Of a stretch of DNA of 64,000 nt, positions 46,912-55,948 are shown in pieces. The notes under the pieces are model-generated. The model saw nothing but the letters and a program-made list of their open reading frames with translations, was not told where the DNA came from and made no database searches. The stretch covers positions 62,001 to 126,000 of the forward strand of contig NZ_BMOK01000003.1 in the NCBI RefSeq assembly GCF_014647035.1. The letters run 5' to 3'. Origin of the DNA: Sporolactobacillus putidus (GTDB taxonomy: Bacteria; Bacillota; Bacilli; Bacillales; Sporolactobacillaceae). How positions within the stretch are numbered: the stretch's first letter is position 1; the number at the start of each line of letters is the position of its first letter. Made by a program: the position numbers and the translations under genes.

Positions 46912-46965
46912 TACTCTTGTCCCTTTTTTCATATAATGTCGTAAGGAAGAAAGGGAGGGCAAGCG

Positions 46966-47748
46966 ATGAAAACTGAATTTGCGGCTGTTCTACTCTGCCT
47001 CATGTTCTTTTTTATAGGTCCTCATTATGGATATGCCCGGACATCCGATAAGAATATTCACGAGCAGGAACTGAATAATCTGTCCGATCGGATTTTCCAG
47101 TATGCGGATGCAAATCAGGAGGATGCAGCGAAAAATCTATTAAGTGAATTTGATCGAACCTGGAGCACTTCGGAGACGGCTTATCCCGACGAGGATGGAC
47201 GGATCGTCGGCACAGTCGCGCTCCGGCTGAAAATTCTGCTTGATTCAGGGGGTAATTCCAGCGAGATCAGGGATGCGGCCATTGCGCTGCGCCTTTGTGT
47301 TGATGCGCTGACCACAAGCGGCAGTCCTCTGTGGAAAGCCATGCGGTCTCAGGTTTTAGGGCCGATTAAGGGAATGCAAACATCATTGAAAAATCAGGAT
47401 TATCCAGGCTTTCAAGCAGAACTGAACCAGTTTCTTGACAGTTACGCACTCATTTATCCTTCTATGATGATTGACGGCAATCCCGAAGGTGTAATCGTGG
47501 TCAACAAAAGTGTGAATGCTTTCGCCGATCAGCGCATGAGCACGATTCAGGACAAAATGCGTATTCAACAACTGACTTTGATCGAGAAGGAACTGGCAGG
47601 TGTTTTCGACAGATCACCTGCTTCGACGATCGACAGTCTTTCCCCGCTAATCCTGGCCGTCGGCAGTTTCCTGTTGTTTGTGCTTATCTATGTTTCGCTT
47701 CGCAAGTACTTTGGAGAACGATTTAAACGCAGAAAAGAAATACGATGA
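46966..47748 (+). CDS. ypjB: Sporulation protein YpjB
   Basis: A 260-residue exported or membrane-anchored protein. It has an N-terminal signal segment (residues about 4-24, EFAAVLLCLMFFFIGPHYG) and a C-terminal membrane helix (about 223-242, LSPLILAVGSFLLFVLIYVS) followed by a basic tail. The extracytoplasmic part is helical. Size and topology match YpjB, a sporulation protein of Bacillus. The start is ATG 46966 after AAAGGGAGGG. Confidence 0.8.
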   Translation: MKTEFAAVLLCLMFFFIGPHYGYARTSDKNIHEQELNNLSDRIFQYADANQEDAAKNLLSEFDRTWSTSETAYPDEDGRIVGTVALRLKILLDSGGNSSEIRDAAIALRLCVDALTTSGSPLWKAMRSQVLGPIKGMQTSLKNQDYPGFQAELNQFLDSYALIYPSMMIDGNPEGVIVVNKSVNAFADQRMSTIQDKMRIQQLTLIEKELAGVFDRSPASTIDSLSPLILAVGSFLLFVLIYVSLRKYFGERFKRRKEIR

Positions 47749-47830
47749 CTGCACAGTGCATATCCCGAATTTTGACAAAAAGTCGACATTTGACTAAAAT
47801 TGACTGTATAGATGATATGGAGGAATAAGC

Positions 47831-48514
47831 ATGATACAATTCTTGGTTTACATGGCCGTTCTGATGCTGGTTCCGCTTTGGGCGCAGATGCGTGTTAAAT
47901 CAACGTATTCAAAATATGCCCAGGTCGAGAATTCAACCGGAATGACCGGCGCGCAGACAGCGAGGAAGATTCTGGACGACAACGGACTCTATGATGTGTC
48001 GGTTCGTGAAGTGGATGGAACGCTGACAGATCACTATGACCCGCGTGACAAATCGGTCAATCTGTCGACAGACATCTATAACAGCGCGACGATTTCAGGA
48101 ACGGCTGTTGCCGCTCACGAAGTGGGTCACGCGATTCAGGATGCAAATGACTACACGTTCATGCGTATCAGAAGTGCTCTTGTTCCAGTAGCAAACATCG
48201 GGTCGAATCTGTCTTATTTTTTAATTTTAGCCGGTTTTCTTTTTGGCGCTATGCAGTTGGCGACACTCGGCGTCATCTTTTTCGCTGCGGCGGTTCTCTT
48301 CCAGCTTGTCACACTTCCCGTCGAATTTGATGCGTCCGGCCGTGCTCTGAAACAAATCGTGAACCTGGGAATTGTGCAGAACGGCGAACAGAAACAGGCA
48401 AGAAAAGTGCTTTCTGCTGCAGCAATGACATACGTCGCTGCAGCACTCGTATCCGCAATGGAACTTGTTCGCTTCATTTTAATGATTGCTCTTTCAAACA
48501 ACCGGGAAAACTGA
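47831..48514 (+). CDS. yugP: YugP-type membrane zinc metallopeptidase
   Basis: A 227-residue membrane protein with the zinc-protease motif AAHEVGHAIQDAN and a membrane-helix pair at the N- and C-terminal halves. MRVKSTYSKYAQVENSTGMT, DHYDPRDKSVNLSTDIY and PVEFDASGRALKQI are typical of the YugP family (neutral zinc metallopeptidase). The start is ATG 47831 after GGAGG. It stands alone with a terminator behind it. Its substrates are not known. Confidence 0.9.
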   Translation: MIQFLVYMAVLMLVPLWAQMRVKSTYSKYAQVENSTGMTGAQTARKILDDNGLYDVSVREVDGTLTDHYDPRDKSVNLSTDIYNSATISGTAVAAHEVGHAIQDANDYTFMRIRSALVPVANIGSNLSYFLILAGFLFGAMQLATLGVIFFAAAVLFQLVTLPVEFDASGRALKQIVNLGIVQNGEQKQARKVLSAAAMTYVAAALVSAMELVRFILMIALSNNREN

Positions 48515-48546
48515 CGCTCACACGGGAACATTCAGTTTTTATAATC

Positions 48547-48586
48547 AACTGCCTGTCTTTTCGCCAAGGTCCGGCAGTTTTTATTT
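48547..48586 (+). terminator. terminator after yugP
   Basis: AACTGCC (48547-48553) pairs with GGCAGTT (48573-48579), then TTTATTTTG. The loop has 19 bases. Confidence 0.65.
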
Positions 48587-48640
48587 TGTTTGAAAGAAAG
48601 ATCGATAATTAACGGTCAAAAAATTAAAGCAATGATAGAC

Positions 48641-48689
48641 CCACGTGGTTCGAAACCATCCCACGTTTATCAAAAAACTAAGGGGGAAG
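48641..48689 (+). promoter_or_regulatory. preQ1-I riboswitch upstream of queT
   Basis: Stem P1 is ACGTGG (48643-48648) with CCACGT (48661-48666). The loop starts TTC as in the class I aptamer, and the A-rich tail AAAAAACTAA is at 48672-48681. The tail runs straight into AGGGGGAAG, the ribosome binding site, so ligand binding could hide this site and block translation of the transporter gene. The fit to preQ1 class I and the gene behind it support each other. Confidence 0.88.
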
Positions 48690-48696
48690 TTCTTGG

Positions 48697-49182
48697 ATGA
48701 AACTCAGGACACTGATTGTGAATGCGATATTGGCAGCTCTCTACATTGTGCTGACCTTTTTTCTTCAGCCGATCAGTTTTTCAGCTATCCAGTTCCGAAT
48801 TTCAGAAATGCTGAATCATCTGGTCGTGTTTAATAAAAAATATTTCATTGGCATCGTCTGCGGCGTATTTATCGGAAATCTTCTTTTTTCGCCGCTATTG
48901 CCTTACGATCTTATTTTCGGGACGGGACAGTCGGTGATCGCTCTTCTAACGACGATCATCTGTTCAAAATATGTCAGGCATATTTGGTCACGATTGTTGA
49001 TAAATACAGGCGTTTTTACGCTGACCATGTGTATTATTGCATGGGAACTGAACATTGTTCTCCATCTTCCGTTTTTCTGGACCTGGCTGACTGCGGCAGC
49101 CGGTGAGTTTTCCGTCATGCTCGTAGGTGCACCGATTATGTATACTGTGAATCAGCGCATCCACTTTGACAAACGCATTTGA
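48697..49182 (+). CDS. queT: QueT-family queuosine precursor transporter
   Basis: A 161-residue membrane protein with about five helices, of the QueT type, thought to import queuosine precursors such as preQ1 or preQ0. It has FSAIQFRISEMLNHLVVFNK near the start, typical of this family. The start is ATG 48697, seven bases after AGGGGGAAG. The preQ1-I riboswitch directly before it gives strong support for the substrate. It converges on the fetAB-like pair with a shared terminator. Confidence 0.9.
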   Translation: MKLRTLIVNAILAALYIVLTFFLQPISFSAIQFRISEMLNHLVVFNKKYFIGIVCGVFIGNLLFSPLLPYDLIFGTGQSVIALLTTIICSKYVRHIWSRLLINTGVFTLTMCIIAWELNIVLHLPFFWTWLTAAAGEFSVMLVGAPIMYTVNQRIHFDKRI

Positions 49183-49194
49183 TATTCGTTAAAC

Positions 49195-49223
49195 AAAAAG
49201 CGCCTTACTGCAAGGCGCTTTTT
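49195..49223. terminator. bidirectional terminator
   Basis: AAAAAGCGCCTT (49195-49206) pairs perfectly with AAGGCGCTTTTT (49212-49223), five-base loop. It works for queT (plus) and the ABC genes (minus). Confidence 0.9.
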
Positions 49224-49246
49224 GTACAATAGATCCGAATGGTTTT

Positions 49247-50035
49247 TTATTTCTCGCGAAGCTGGCAGCGGCTGTTGAAAAAGGCTTTATACCCGATCTG
49301 AACGAACAGAAGAACAGTAAGGGATGCGCCCCCGACGATGCCGAGCATAACGGCGATTTGATAGCGAATGGCCTGTATCGGGGAAGCCCCGCCGATGATC
49401 TGGCCGGTCATCATCCCTGGAAGAAAGACAATGCCCATACCCACCATGGAATTGATCGTCGGCAGCATGGCACTGTCAAAGGCCTGGTTGATAATCGGAC
49501 GTGATGCTTCATTAGGTTTAGCTCCGAGCATCAGTGCGGATTCAACCATTTGTTTTTTCGTATGCATGCCTTCGAGCAATGTGTTGACGCCAAGCGAAAC
49601 ACCCGTCATCGTATTTCCGATAATCATACCGGCAATGGGAATGACATATCTTGGATTGTACCACGGCTTCACGTTGAGGGTTACAAGGATAAAATAAATG
49701 AGCGTCGCGATCACACCGACGGTCATTGACAAAGCGATTTTCTTTTTCAGTTCTTTATTCAACGGTATCTTAGCCCGTTGGTAAATGTTGTAAATAGCGA
49801 AGATTAACATGAGTGCAAGGATAACGAGCGTAAAAACGGGATTGGCGTTGCCGAAGACATATGCGAGAATGTAACCGACGATCATCAGCTGAATGGTCAT
49901 GCGGACAGAAGAGATTAATATTTCTTTCTCTCGCTGAATCCCTTTAACCTTCACGATAATTAATAATATCAAAATGAAAATGTAGGCGGAAACGAGCTGC
50001 CAAAGTGTGAGATCATTGCTGCTCAATATGTTCAC
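49247..50035 (-). CDS. fetB: ABC transporter permease, FetB/YbbM family (UPF0014)
   Basis: A 262-residue membrane protein with about seven helices of the UPF0014 family (FetB in E. coli, YjkA in B. subtilis). Family marks are IVGYILAYVFGNANPVF, YVIPIAGMIIGNTMTGVSLG, ESALMLGAKPNEASRP and MVGMGIVFLPGMMTGQIIGG. In E. coli the FetAB pair lowers iron stress. Its start lies within the end of the ATPase gene (23-base overlap), so the two form one operon. Confidence 0.82.
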   Translation of the reverse strand: MNILSSNDLTLWQLVSAYIFILILLIIVKVKGIQREKEILISSVRMTIQLMIVGYILAYVFGNANPVFTLVILALMLIFAIYNIYQRAKIPLNKELKKKIALSMTVGVIATLIYFILVTLNVKPWYNPRYVIPIAGMIIGNTMTGVSLGVNTLLEGMHTKKQMVESALMLGAKPNEASRPIINQAFDSAMLPTINSMVGMGIVFLPGMMTGQIIGGASPIQAIRYQIAVMLGIVGGASLTVLLFVQIGYKAFFNSRCQLREK

Positions 50036-50675
50036 TCTCCCTCACAACTTGTCCTTTATTTATTTCGATGATATGATCTGCAAATGCCCTGACAACGGCG
50101 GTGGAATGTGTGATCATAACAAGAGTTTTCTTATTGTTTTTCACAAATTCGGCTAGTTTTTTCATGATGAACTGCGTGGTTTCTTCGTCTAGAGCGGATG
50201 AAGGTTCGTCAAGGAGAAGAACGGGAGGATCGAGAAGCAGGATCCTCGCAAGGGAGACACGCTGTTTTTCTCCGCCGGAAAGTGCATCACTTTCCTCATC
50301 CAGCGCTTTGTCCAGATGCACATCCTTAAGCACTTTTTTCAAACGAGCATCCGTAACGGCAGGTTTTTCTGAAAAACGCAGACCAATCAGGAGGTTGTCC
50401 TTTACAGTCCCTCCGAACATGACCGGTGTCTGGGCCATCATGACAACCTCGCGGCGAAGTTCAACCGGGTTCCATTCAAAAACCGACCGGCCCTCAATTT
50501 CAATGTCGCCTGATTCCGGACTGATCATATGGTTCAGCATTTTGAGCAGAGTCGTTTTTCCGCTCCCGCTTTCTCCGATAATACAGGTAATCATTCCGGA
50601 CGGGATCGACAGATCGTCGATCGACAGGATATTTTTGTAGTGCAATTGATGAATATGGAATGTACTCTCGTTCAT
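50013..50675 (-). CDS. fetA: ABC transporter ATP-binding protein, FetA/YbbL family
   Basis: A 220-residue ATPase partner of the UPF0014 permease. Walker A is IGESGSGKTT, the signature is LSGGEKQRVSLARILL, Walker B is LLLDEPSSALDEET, and the switch His is in MITHS. The start is ATG 50675, six bases after AAAAGGTGAG (minus strand); a GTG at 50684 overlaps that site. Substrate (iron or another) is inferred only from the E. coli pair. Confidence 0.82.
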   Translation of the reverse strand: MNESTFHIHQLHYKNILSIDDLSIPSGMITCIIGESGSGKTTLLKMLNHMISPESGDIEIEGRSVFEWNPVELRREVVMMAQTPVMFGGTVKDNLLIGLRFSEKPAVTDARLKKVLKDVHLDKALDEESDALSGGEKQRVSLARILLLDPPVLLLDEPSSALDEETTQFIMKKLAEFVKNNKKTLVMITHSTAVVRAFADHIIEINKGQVVRESEHIEQQ

Positions 50676-50894
50676 CAGACTCACCTTTTCTTTTGAAGTC
50701 CCTTAAATAGGATCTGCAGGACAATCGATTTTAAATTTTTACCGGTGTCTGCCATTCGATGAACACAATCTCTTTCAAATTAAAGCAGAGAGCACCATAT
50801 AAGAAGAACTCAAAGGGTCACTCATAAATCATAACGCTTTTGAAGCTGTTTTGAAACCATTGATCAAAAATCAGCCGGCTTTCTGTATATCCCA

Positions 50895-50933
50895 AATGGT
50901 CACACTGAAGCGGTTGACACCATTGTGACCATT
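50895..50933. promoter_or_regulatory. dyad upstream of ypcP
   Basis: AATGGTCACA (50895-50904) and TGTGACCATT (50924-50933) form a perfect 10-base inverted repeat with a 19-base spacer. It lies in the 343-base gap between the fetA-like gene and ypcP; no gene is seen in this gap. The dyad may be an operator. Confidence 0.4.
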
Positions 50934-50980
50934 CTCCGGTCTGCTTAACGCACGCTCCCTGTTTTTAAATATTGTTATGT

Positions 50981-50986
50981 TATAAT
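50981..50986 (+). promoter_or_regulatory. -10 element of ypcP
   Basis: A perfect TATAAT 33 bases before the ypcP start codon; the -35 region is poor. Confidence 0.4.
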
Positions 50987-51018
50987 AGCCTAAGAGCAAA
51001 ATGAAATGGGGAGATTTT

Positions 51019-51933
51019 TTGACGGAAAGACCAAGATTACTGCTTGTAGACGGAATGGCCCTGCTTTTCAGAGCATTCTATGCGACAGCGCCGAGCGGCC
51101 AACTGATGATCAATGAGAAGGGGATACCGACGAATGGTGTACAGGGGTTTCTGCGCCATTTGCTCCTGGCGTTAGAGAACCGCAAACCGACACATGTAGC
51201 CGTCTGCTGGGACATGGGAAAAAAGACTTTCCGGCACGATCTTTTTGACGGTTATAAGGCTAATCGGGCCGCACCCCCAGTCGAAATGATTCCGCAGTTT
51301 GATCTGGCCAAGGAAATGACCATAGCTTTTAAAATCCCGAACATCGGTTTGGAAGGTTTTGAAGCGGATGACTGCATCGGAACGATTGCCAAGAAGCTAC
51401 AGGATGATGCCGACGTCTCAATCATTACCGGAGACCGCGATCTTCTGCAGCTGCTTGATCATCATATCGGCGTTCATCTCCTGCAAAAAGGTTATGGCAA
51501 TTATCGCAGTTATTCGGAACGCTCATTTACTGAAAAATTCGGGATTTCCCCCCGCCAGTTCATTGATGTCAAAGCGTTAATGGGGGACTCAAGCGATGGA
51601 TATCCGGGTGTCCGCGGTATCGGTGAGAAAACCGCATTTAAATTAATCAAGCAGTTTGGCAATATGGATGCGCTGCTCGATCATCTGGATCTGCTCCCGA
51701 CCGGTCAGAAGAAGAAAATCGCCACGGATCTGGACATGTTTCATCTATCACGAAGACTGGCTGAAATTCAATGTGACGCTCCTATTTCCTTTTCAATGGA
51801 CGAAGCGTCCTTTCACGGGGTGCCAAGAGCTTTTATTGAGAAAGTCAGGATGATGGGAATGAAGATGGTCGGCCATGACCTCGTCGATATTCGCTGGGGA
51901 ATGCAGACCAGTTTGTTTGACGGAACGAACTGA
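51019..51933 (+). CDS. ypcP: 5'-3' exonuclease YpcP
   Basis: A 304-residue homologue of the 5' nuclease domain of DNA polymerase I, in Bacilli a stand-alone enzyme that removes RNA primers. The metal-site motifs are LLLVDGMALLFRAFYA, CWDMGKKTFRHDLFDGYKAN, EGFEADDCIGTIA, ITGDRDLLQLL and LMGDSSDGYPGVRGIGEKTA. The start is TTG 51019 after GGGGAG; ATG 51001 is possible but precedes this site. It stands alone, with a terminator behind it. Confidence 0.92.
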   Translation: MTERPRLLLVDGMALLFRAFYATAPSGQLMINEKGIPTNGVQGFLRHLLLALENRKPTHVAVCWDMGKKTFRHDLFDGYKANRAAPPVEMIPQFDLAKEMTIAFKIPNIGLEGFEADDCIGTIAKKLQDDADVSIITGDRDLLQLLDHHIGVHLLQKGYGNYRSYSERSFTEKFGISPRQFIDVKALMGDSSDGYPGVRGIGEKTAFKLIKQFGNMDALLDHLDLLPTGQKKKIATDLDMFHLSRRLAEIQCDAPISFSMDEASFHGVPRAFIEKVRMMGMKMVGHDLVDIRWGMQTSLFDGTN

Positions 51934-51982
51934 CCGGGATATTCGTAACATCATTGAATTGAATAGACCCTTTCTTTTTCTT

Positions 51983-52028
51983 CAGACCGGAATAAATGGC
52001 ATGCGGCGTTTATTTCGGTCTGATTTTA
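51983..52028 (+). terminator. terminator after ypcP
   Basis: CAGACCGGAATAAA (51983-51996) pairs with TTTATTTCGGTCTG (52009-52022) with one G-T pair, followed by ATTTTAC. Confidence 0.7.
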
Positions 52029-52226
52029 CAAGTGGCCTTTACAAAAAAAGTCTGTTTATGTAGAATGACAGTTACAACTCAATGAAGCGAATCCCTAAAC
52101 TTGAAAAGAGGTACAGCATAAATAAAATCAGAAAATTCACTGTTGCTTCAAAAAGCAAACAGTGATATATGGCTTCTCCAGTGTGGATGGGTTGACTGCA
52201 TTTTTATTCAGAAGGAGATTTTAGAA

Positions 52227-53657
52227 ATGGAATTGTTCAGAAAGAAGTCTCTGGATTACATGATCCGGCAGGCAAGCGGCAAAAAAAGTCTTCAGAAAGC
52301 GTTAGGAGCGTTCGATTTAACGATGCTCGGCGTGGGGGCTGTGATCGGAACGGGTATTTTTGTCCTGACAGGTGTCGTTGCCGCGAAGAACGCGGGTCCG
52401 GCGATTATTTTATCTTTTGTCTTTTCGGGACTTGCCTGTGCTTTTGCCGCACTGTGCTACGCGGAATTTGCTTCAATGATTCCCGCTTCCGGGAGCGCGT
52501 ATACTTACAGTTATACAACTTTTGGAGAACTCTTTGCCTGGATTCTCGGATGGGATCTGATTTTGGAATACGGGCTCGCTTGTTCAGTCGTGGCGAGCGG
52601 CTGGTCAGCCTATTTTCAGGAACTGGTCGGAGGATTCGGCATACATTTGCCGGCTTTGCTCAGCGGTGCTTTCGATCCATCTAAAGGATCCTATGTCGAC
52701 ATTATGGCGGTTGCGATCGTTTTCTTACTTTCAGCCGTTTTAATGACAGGCGTCAAGGAATCAAGCCGCATTAATGACATCATGGTCATCATTAAAATCG
52801 GAGTGGTTCTGCTGTTCATTGTCGTCGGCATATTTTATGTCAGGCCGTCAAACTGGTCGCCGTTTATGCCGTTCGGCTTCAGCGGTGTTATGCAGGGAGC
52901 GGCAACCGCTTTTCTTGCTTATATCGGTTTTGACGCTGTGTCATCCGCTTCAGAAGAAGTCAAAAACCCGCAGCGCGACATGCCGATCGGGATTCTTTCC
53001 TCTCTTGCCATCTGTATGATTCTTTACATTGCTGTATCGGCGGTTCTAACCGGCATGATCCCTTATACAAAACTGAATGTCGGCGATCCTGTGGCATTCG
53101 CTCTGCGCTTCGTCCACCAGAACTGGGTTGCGGGTTTTGTTTCTCTTGGAGCTATTCTCGGCATAACAACCGTACTCTTTGTCATGATGTACGGACAGAC
53201 CCGCTTGTTTTTTGCCATCAGCCGCGACGGGCTGCTGCCAAAGGGGATTTCAAAACTGACACACAAAACGAAAACACCGACCCGGAGCATTATTTTAACT
53301 TGGCTGATGGCGACCGTATTCTCAGCGGTCATTCCGCTCAATCAACTTGCGGAGCTGACCAATATCGGAACCTTGTTTGCCTTTATTGTTGTCTCACTGG
53401 GCGTCATCGTTTTGAGGCACACCCGCCCGGATATCAAGCGGAATTTCAGAGTGCCTTTTGTTCCGTTCATCCCCGTACTCGCCGTTCTTGCCTGCGGATA
53501 CTTGATGGTGAACCTTTCCAAAATTACCTGGATCGGATTTCTGATTTGGTTTGCAATCGGTCTGATCATTTATTTTACTTATGGTTACCGGCACAGTTTA
53601 CTTGGCAGCGCCGAAGAACAAACTCCGGAGCCTTCCCGGGTCACTTCGGAAAACTGA
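52227..53657 (+). CDS. yfnA: Amino-acid permease (YfnA-like, APC superfamily)
   Basis: A 476-residue membrane carrier with about 12 helices, of the cationic amino-acid type of the APC superfamily. FDLTMLGVGAVIGTGIFVLT is the helix-1 signature, and FLAYIGFDAVSSASEEVKNP marks the helix 5-6 region. The start is ATG 52227 after AGAAGGAG; about 80 further codons in frame upstream have no conserved content. It stands alone between two terminators. The substrate cannot be read from the sequence; B. subtilis relatives carry small or branched amino acids. Confidence 0.85.
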   Translation: MELFRKKSLDYMIRQASGKKSLQKALGAFDLTMLGVGAVIGTGIFVLTGVVAAKNAGPAIILSFVFSGLACAFAALCYAEFASMIPASGSAYTYSYTTFGELFAWILGWDLILEYGLACSVVASGWSAYFQELVGGFGIHLPALLSGAFDPSKGSYVDIMAVAIVFLLSAVLMTGVKESSRINDIMVIIKIGVVLLFIVVGIFYVRPSNWSPFMPFGFSGVMQGAATAFLAYIGFDAVSSASEEVKNPQRDMPIGILSSLAICMILYIAVSAVLTGMIPYTKLNVGDPVAFALRFVHQNWVAGFVSLGAILGITTVLFVMMYGQTRLFFAISRDGLLPKGISKLTHKTKTPTRSIILTWLMATVFSAVIPLNQLAELTNIGTLFAFIVVSLGVIVLRHTRPDIKRNFRVPFVPFIPVLAVLACGYLMVNLSKITWIGFLIWFAIGLIIYFTYGYRHSLLGSAEEQTPEPSRVTSEN

Positions 53658-53697
53658 TCAGAGGATAAACAGGACTGCATTAAAAAAGAAATAAATA

Positions 53698-53742
53698 GAA
53701 AAAAGATTTCCTGATTTTATGAATTGGAAATCTTTTTTCTAT
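53698..53742 (+). terminator. terminator after yfnA
   Basis: GAAAAAAGATTTCC (53698-53711) pairs perfectly with GGAAATCTTTTTTC (53726-53739), 14 base pairs. It can also act on the other strand. Confidence 0.85.
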
Positions 53743-53950
53743 TGAGTATGTTTCGGACAGGAACTAAAATAAAGGTATCTATTTAAGTTGAAAGATGAAT
53801 ACATTAAGTGTCATTCTGCGATAGAGGATCAAAGGACACCTTTTTCCCAAAAAATATTTTTAAATTTGACATATTTTGACTGATTATTCTGAAGGACTTG
53901 TGCTGATTTCGTAGAAATAATATTTAATAAGTGATAAAGGGCGTGAATTC

Positions 53951-55894
53951 ATGATAACTATCGAAAACGTTCCGCAACATTATCCAAGTGATATTGATCT
54001 GTATCTATTTCATGAAGGCACATTGTACGAAGGTTATAAGATGTTCGGCGCTCACTTTGAAAGATCGGAGGATCGCGAAGGTTTCCGTTTCACCGTTTGG
54101 GCGCCCAATGCCGGAAAGGTATCCGTCGTCGGAGATTTCAATAATTGGGAAGCAGGAAAAAACCCGTTAGCCCGTGTCAGCAAGTCCGGCGTCTGGACGG
54201 CCTTTATCAAAGATATTCGCGAGGGAGAACGGTATAAATATGCCATTCAGACGCCGGAAGGCTCAATTATATTAAAAGCGGATCCCTACGCATTTTATGC
54301 AGAAACAAGGCCGTCCACGGCTTCGCTGACCTGCAGGCTGGACGGGTATGAATGGCAGGACAGCAAGTGGATAAGAAAACGAGACAAAGAGGATATTTAC
54401 CATCGTCCGATGCTCGTTTATGAATGCCATCTCGGTTCGTGGAAAAAGAAAGAAGATGGCCGGCTTCTCACATACCGCGAACTGGCGGACGAGCTTATTC
54501 CATACATCAGGGAAAACGGTTTCACTCATATTGAATTGATGCCGATTATGGAGCATCCCTATGACCGTTCGTGGGGCTATCAAATTACCGGCTATTATGC
54601 ACCGACAAGCCGTTTCGGTACCCCGAAAGATTTTATGTATTTTGTCGACACGTGCCATGAGCACGATATCAGTGTCATTCTCGACTGGACACCAGCTCAT
54701 TTCTGCAGAGACACACACGGGCTCGGACGTTTCGACGGCACGCCTCTTTATGAACCTACCGATCCGAAACTAACTGATCGTCCGCAGTGGGGAACTTACA
54801 ATTTTGATTTCAGCAAAAACGAAGTCATCAGCTTTCTGATTTCCAACGCCCGATTCTGGATGGATGTTTATCATGTTGAAGGATTCAGGATTGATGCCGT
54901 TTCGTCAATGATTTATTTGAACCATAATAATGATTTGCCCTTTGAGCTGAAAAATAAGAACGGCGGTGATGAAAATCTTGAAGCGATTGCCTTTTTAAAG
55001 AAGCTCAACACAGCTGTTTTCAGTAAGTTTCCAAAGGCGCTGATGATGGCCGAAGAGGCAACTGATTATCCGCTTGTATCCTCACCAGTTGAAGACGGCG
55101 GCCTCGGTTTTAATTATAAATGGAACATGGGCTGGGTACATGACATCTTGCGCTACATGAAACTTGATCCTTCGGAACGGCGCAACCATCACCAGTTGAT
55201 CACATTTTCAATGCTCTATGCTTTTTCCGAAAATTTTGTCCTGCCATTTTCTCATGATGAACTCGTGTATGGAAAACGCTCGCTGCTGAATAAAATGCCC
55301 GGCGACGAATGGCAGAGATTTGCAAACCTGCGTGTGCTCTATGGCTACTTCATGACGCACCCTGGGAAGAAGCTTCTTTTCATGGGATCGGAATTTGCGC
55401 AATTTGATGAATGGAAGGATTTGGAACAACTGGACTGGAATCTGTTCGGGTTTAAAACACACCGGTCGTTCCTTCACTATTCTTCCGAACTTAATCATTT
55501 CTACCAGAATACATCGTGCCTCTGGCGTCTTGATCATGAAGGTGAAGGATTTGAGTGGATCGATCCGAACGATGCGCAACAAAGCATTATCAGTTTTATC
55601 CGCAAGGGAAAACGGAAAGGGGATTATTGTGTCATTGTCTGCAATTTCACCCCAGCTGTCTATCATCATTTCAGAATCGGCATGCCTGCTGAAGGAAACT
55701 ATCTTGAAATGCTGAACAGCGATGCAAAAGAGTTTGGCGGATCAGGGCAGCTGAACAGAAAACCGGTTCAGTCAGTTCCGGAGCCCTACCATAACCAGAA
55801 GTTCAGCATGGAAATCACGGTTCCGCCTTTAGGAATAACCATTTTCATGAAGGAAACGAAAAAACGGAGCGCAGTGGTTCGCCACATTAAATGA
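53951..55894 (+). CDS. glgB: 1,4-alpha-glucan branching enzyme
   Basis: A 647-residue GH13 enzyme that makes alpha-1,6 branches in glycogen. A CBM48 domain (about residues 40-125, FTVWAPNAGKVSVVGDFNNW) precedes the barrel. Catalytic regions are DWTPAHFC, EGFRIDAVSSMIY with the nucleophile Asp, MMAEEATDYP with the acid Glu and LPFSHDE. The start is ATG 53951 after AAAGGGCG. glgA follows after 54 bases. It is the first gene of the glycogen set. Confidence 0.95.
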   Translation: MITIENVPQHYPSDIDLYLFHEGTLYEGYKMFGAHFERSEDREGFRFTVWAPNAGKVSVVGDFNNWEAGKNPLARVSKSGVWTAFIKDIREGERYKYAIQTPEGSIILKADPYAFYAETRPSTASLTCRLDGYEWQDSKWIRKRDKEDIYHRPMLVYECHLGSWKKKEDGRLLTYRELADELIPYIRENGFTHIELMPIMEHPYDRSWGYQITGYYAPTSRFGTPKDFMYFVDTCHEHDISVILDWTPAHFCRDTHGLGRFDGTPLYEPTDPKLTDRPQWGTYNFDFSKNEVISFLISNARFWMDVYHVEGFRIDAVSSMIYLNHNNDLPFELKNKNGGDENLEAIAFLKKLNTAVFSKFPKALMMAEEATDYPLVSSPVEDGGLGFNYKWNMGWVHDILRYMKLDPSERRNHHQLITFSMLYAFSENFVLPFSHDELVYGKRSLLNKMPGDEWQRFANLRVLYGYFMTHPGKKLLFMGSEFAQFDEWKDLEQLDWNLFGFKTHRSFLHYSSELNHFYQNTSCLWRLDHEGEGFEWIDPNDAQQSIISFIRKGKRKGDYCVIVCNFTPAVYHHFRIGMPAEGNYLEMLNSDAKEFGGSGQLNRKPVQSVPEPYHNQKFSMEITVPPLGITIFMKETKKRSAVVRHIK

Positions 55895-55948
55895 CGTTTA
55901 AAGAGTTAACGAGACAGAGTTGTCGGGAATGGGGAAGGGGATAGAGAG

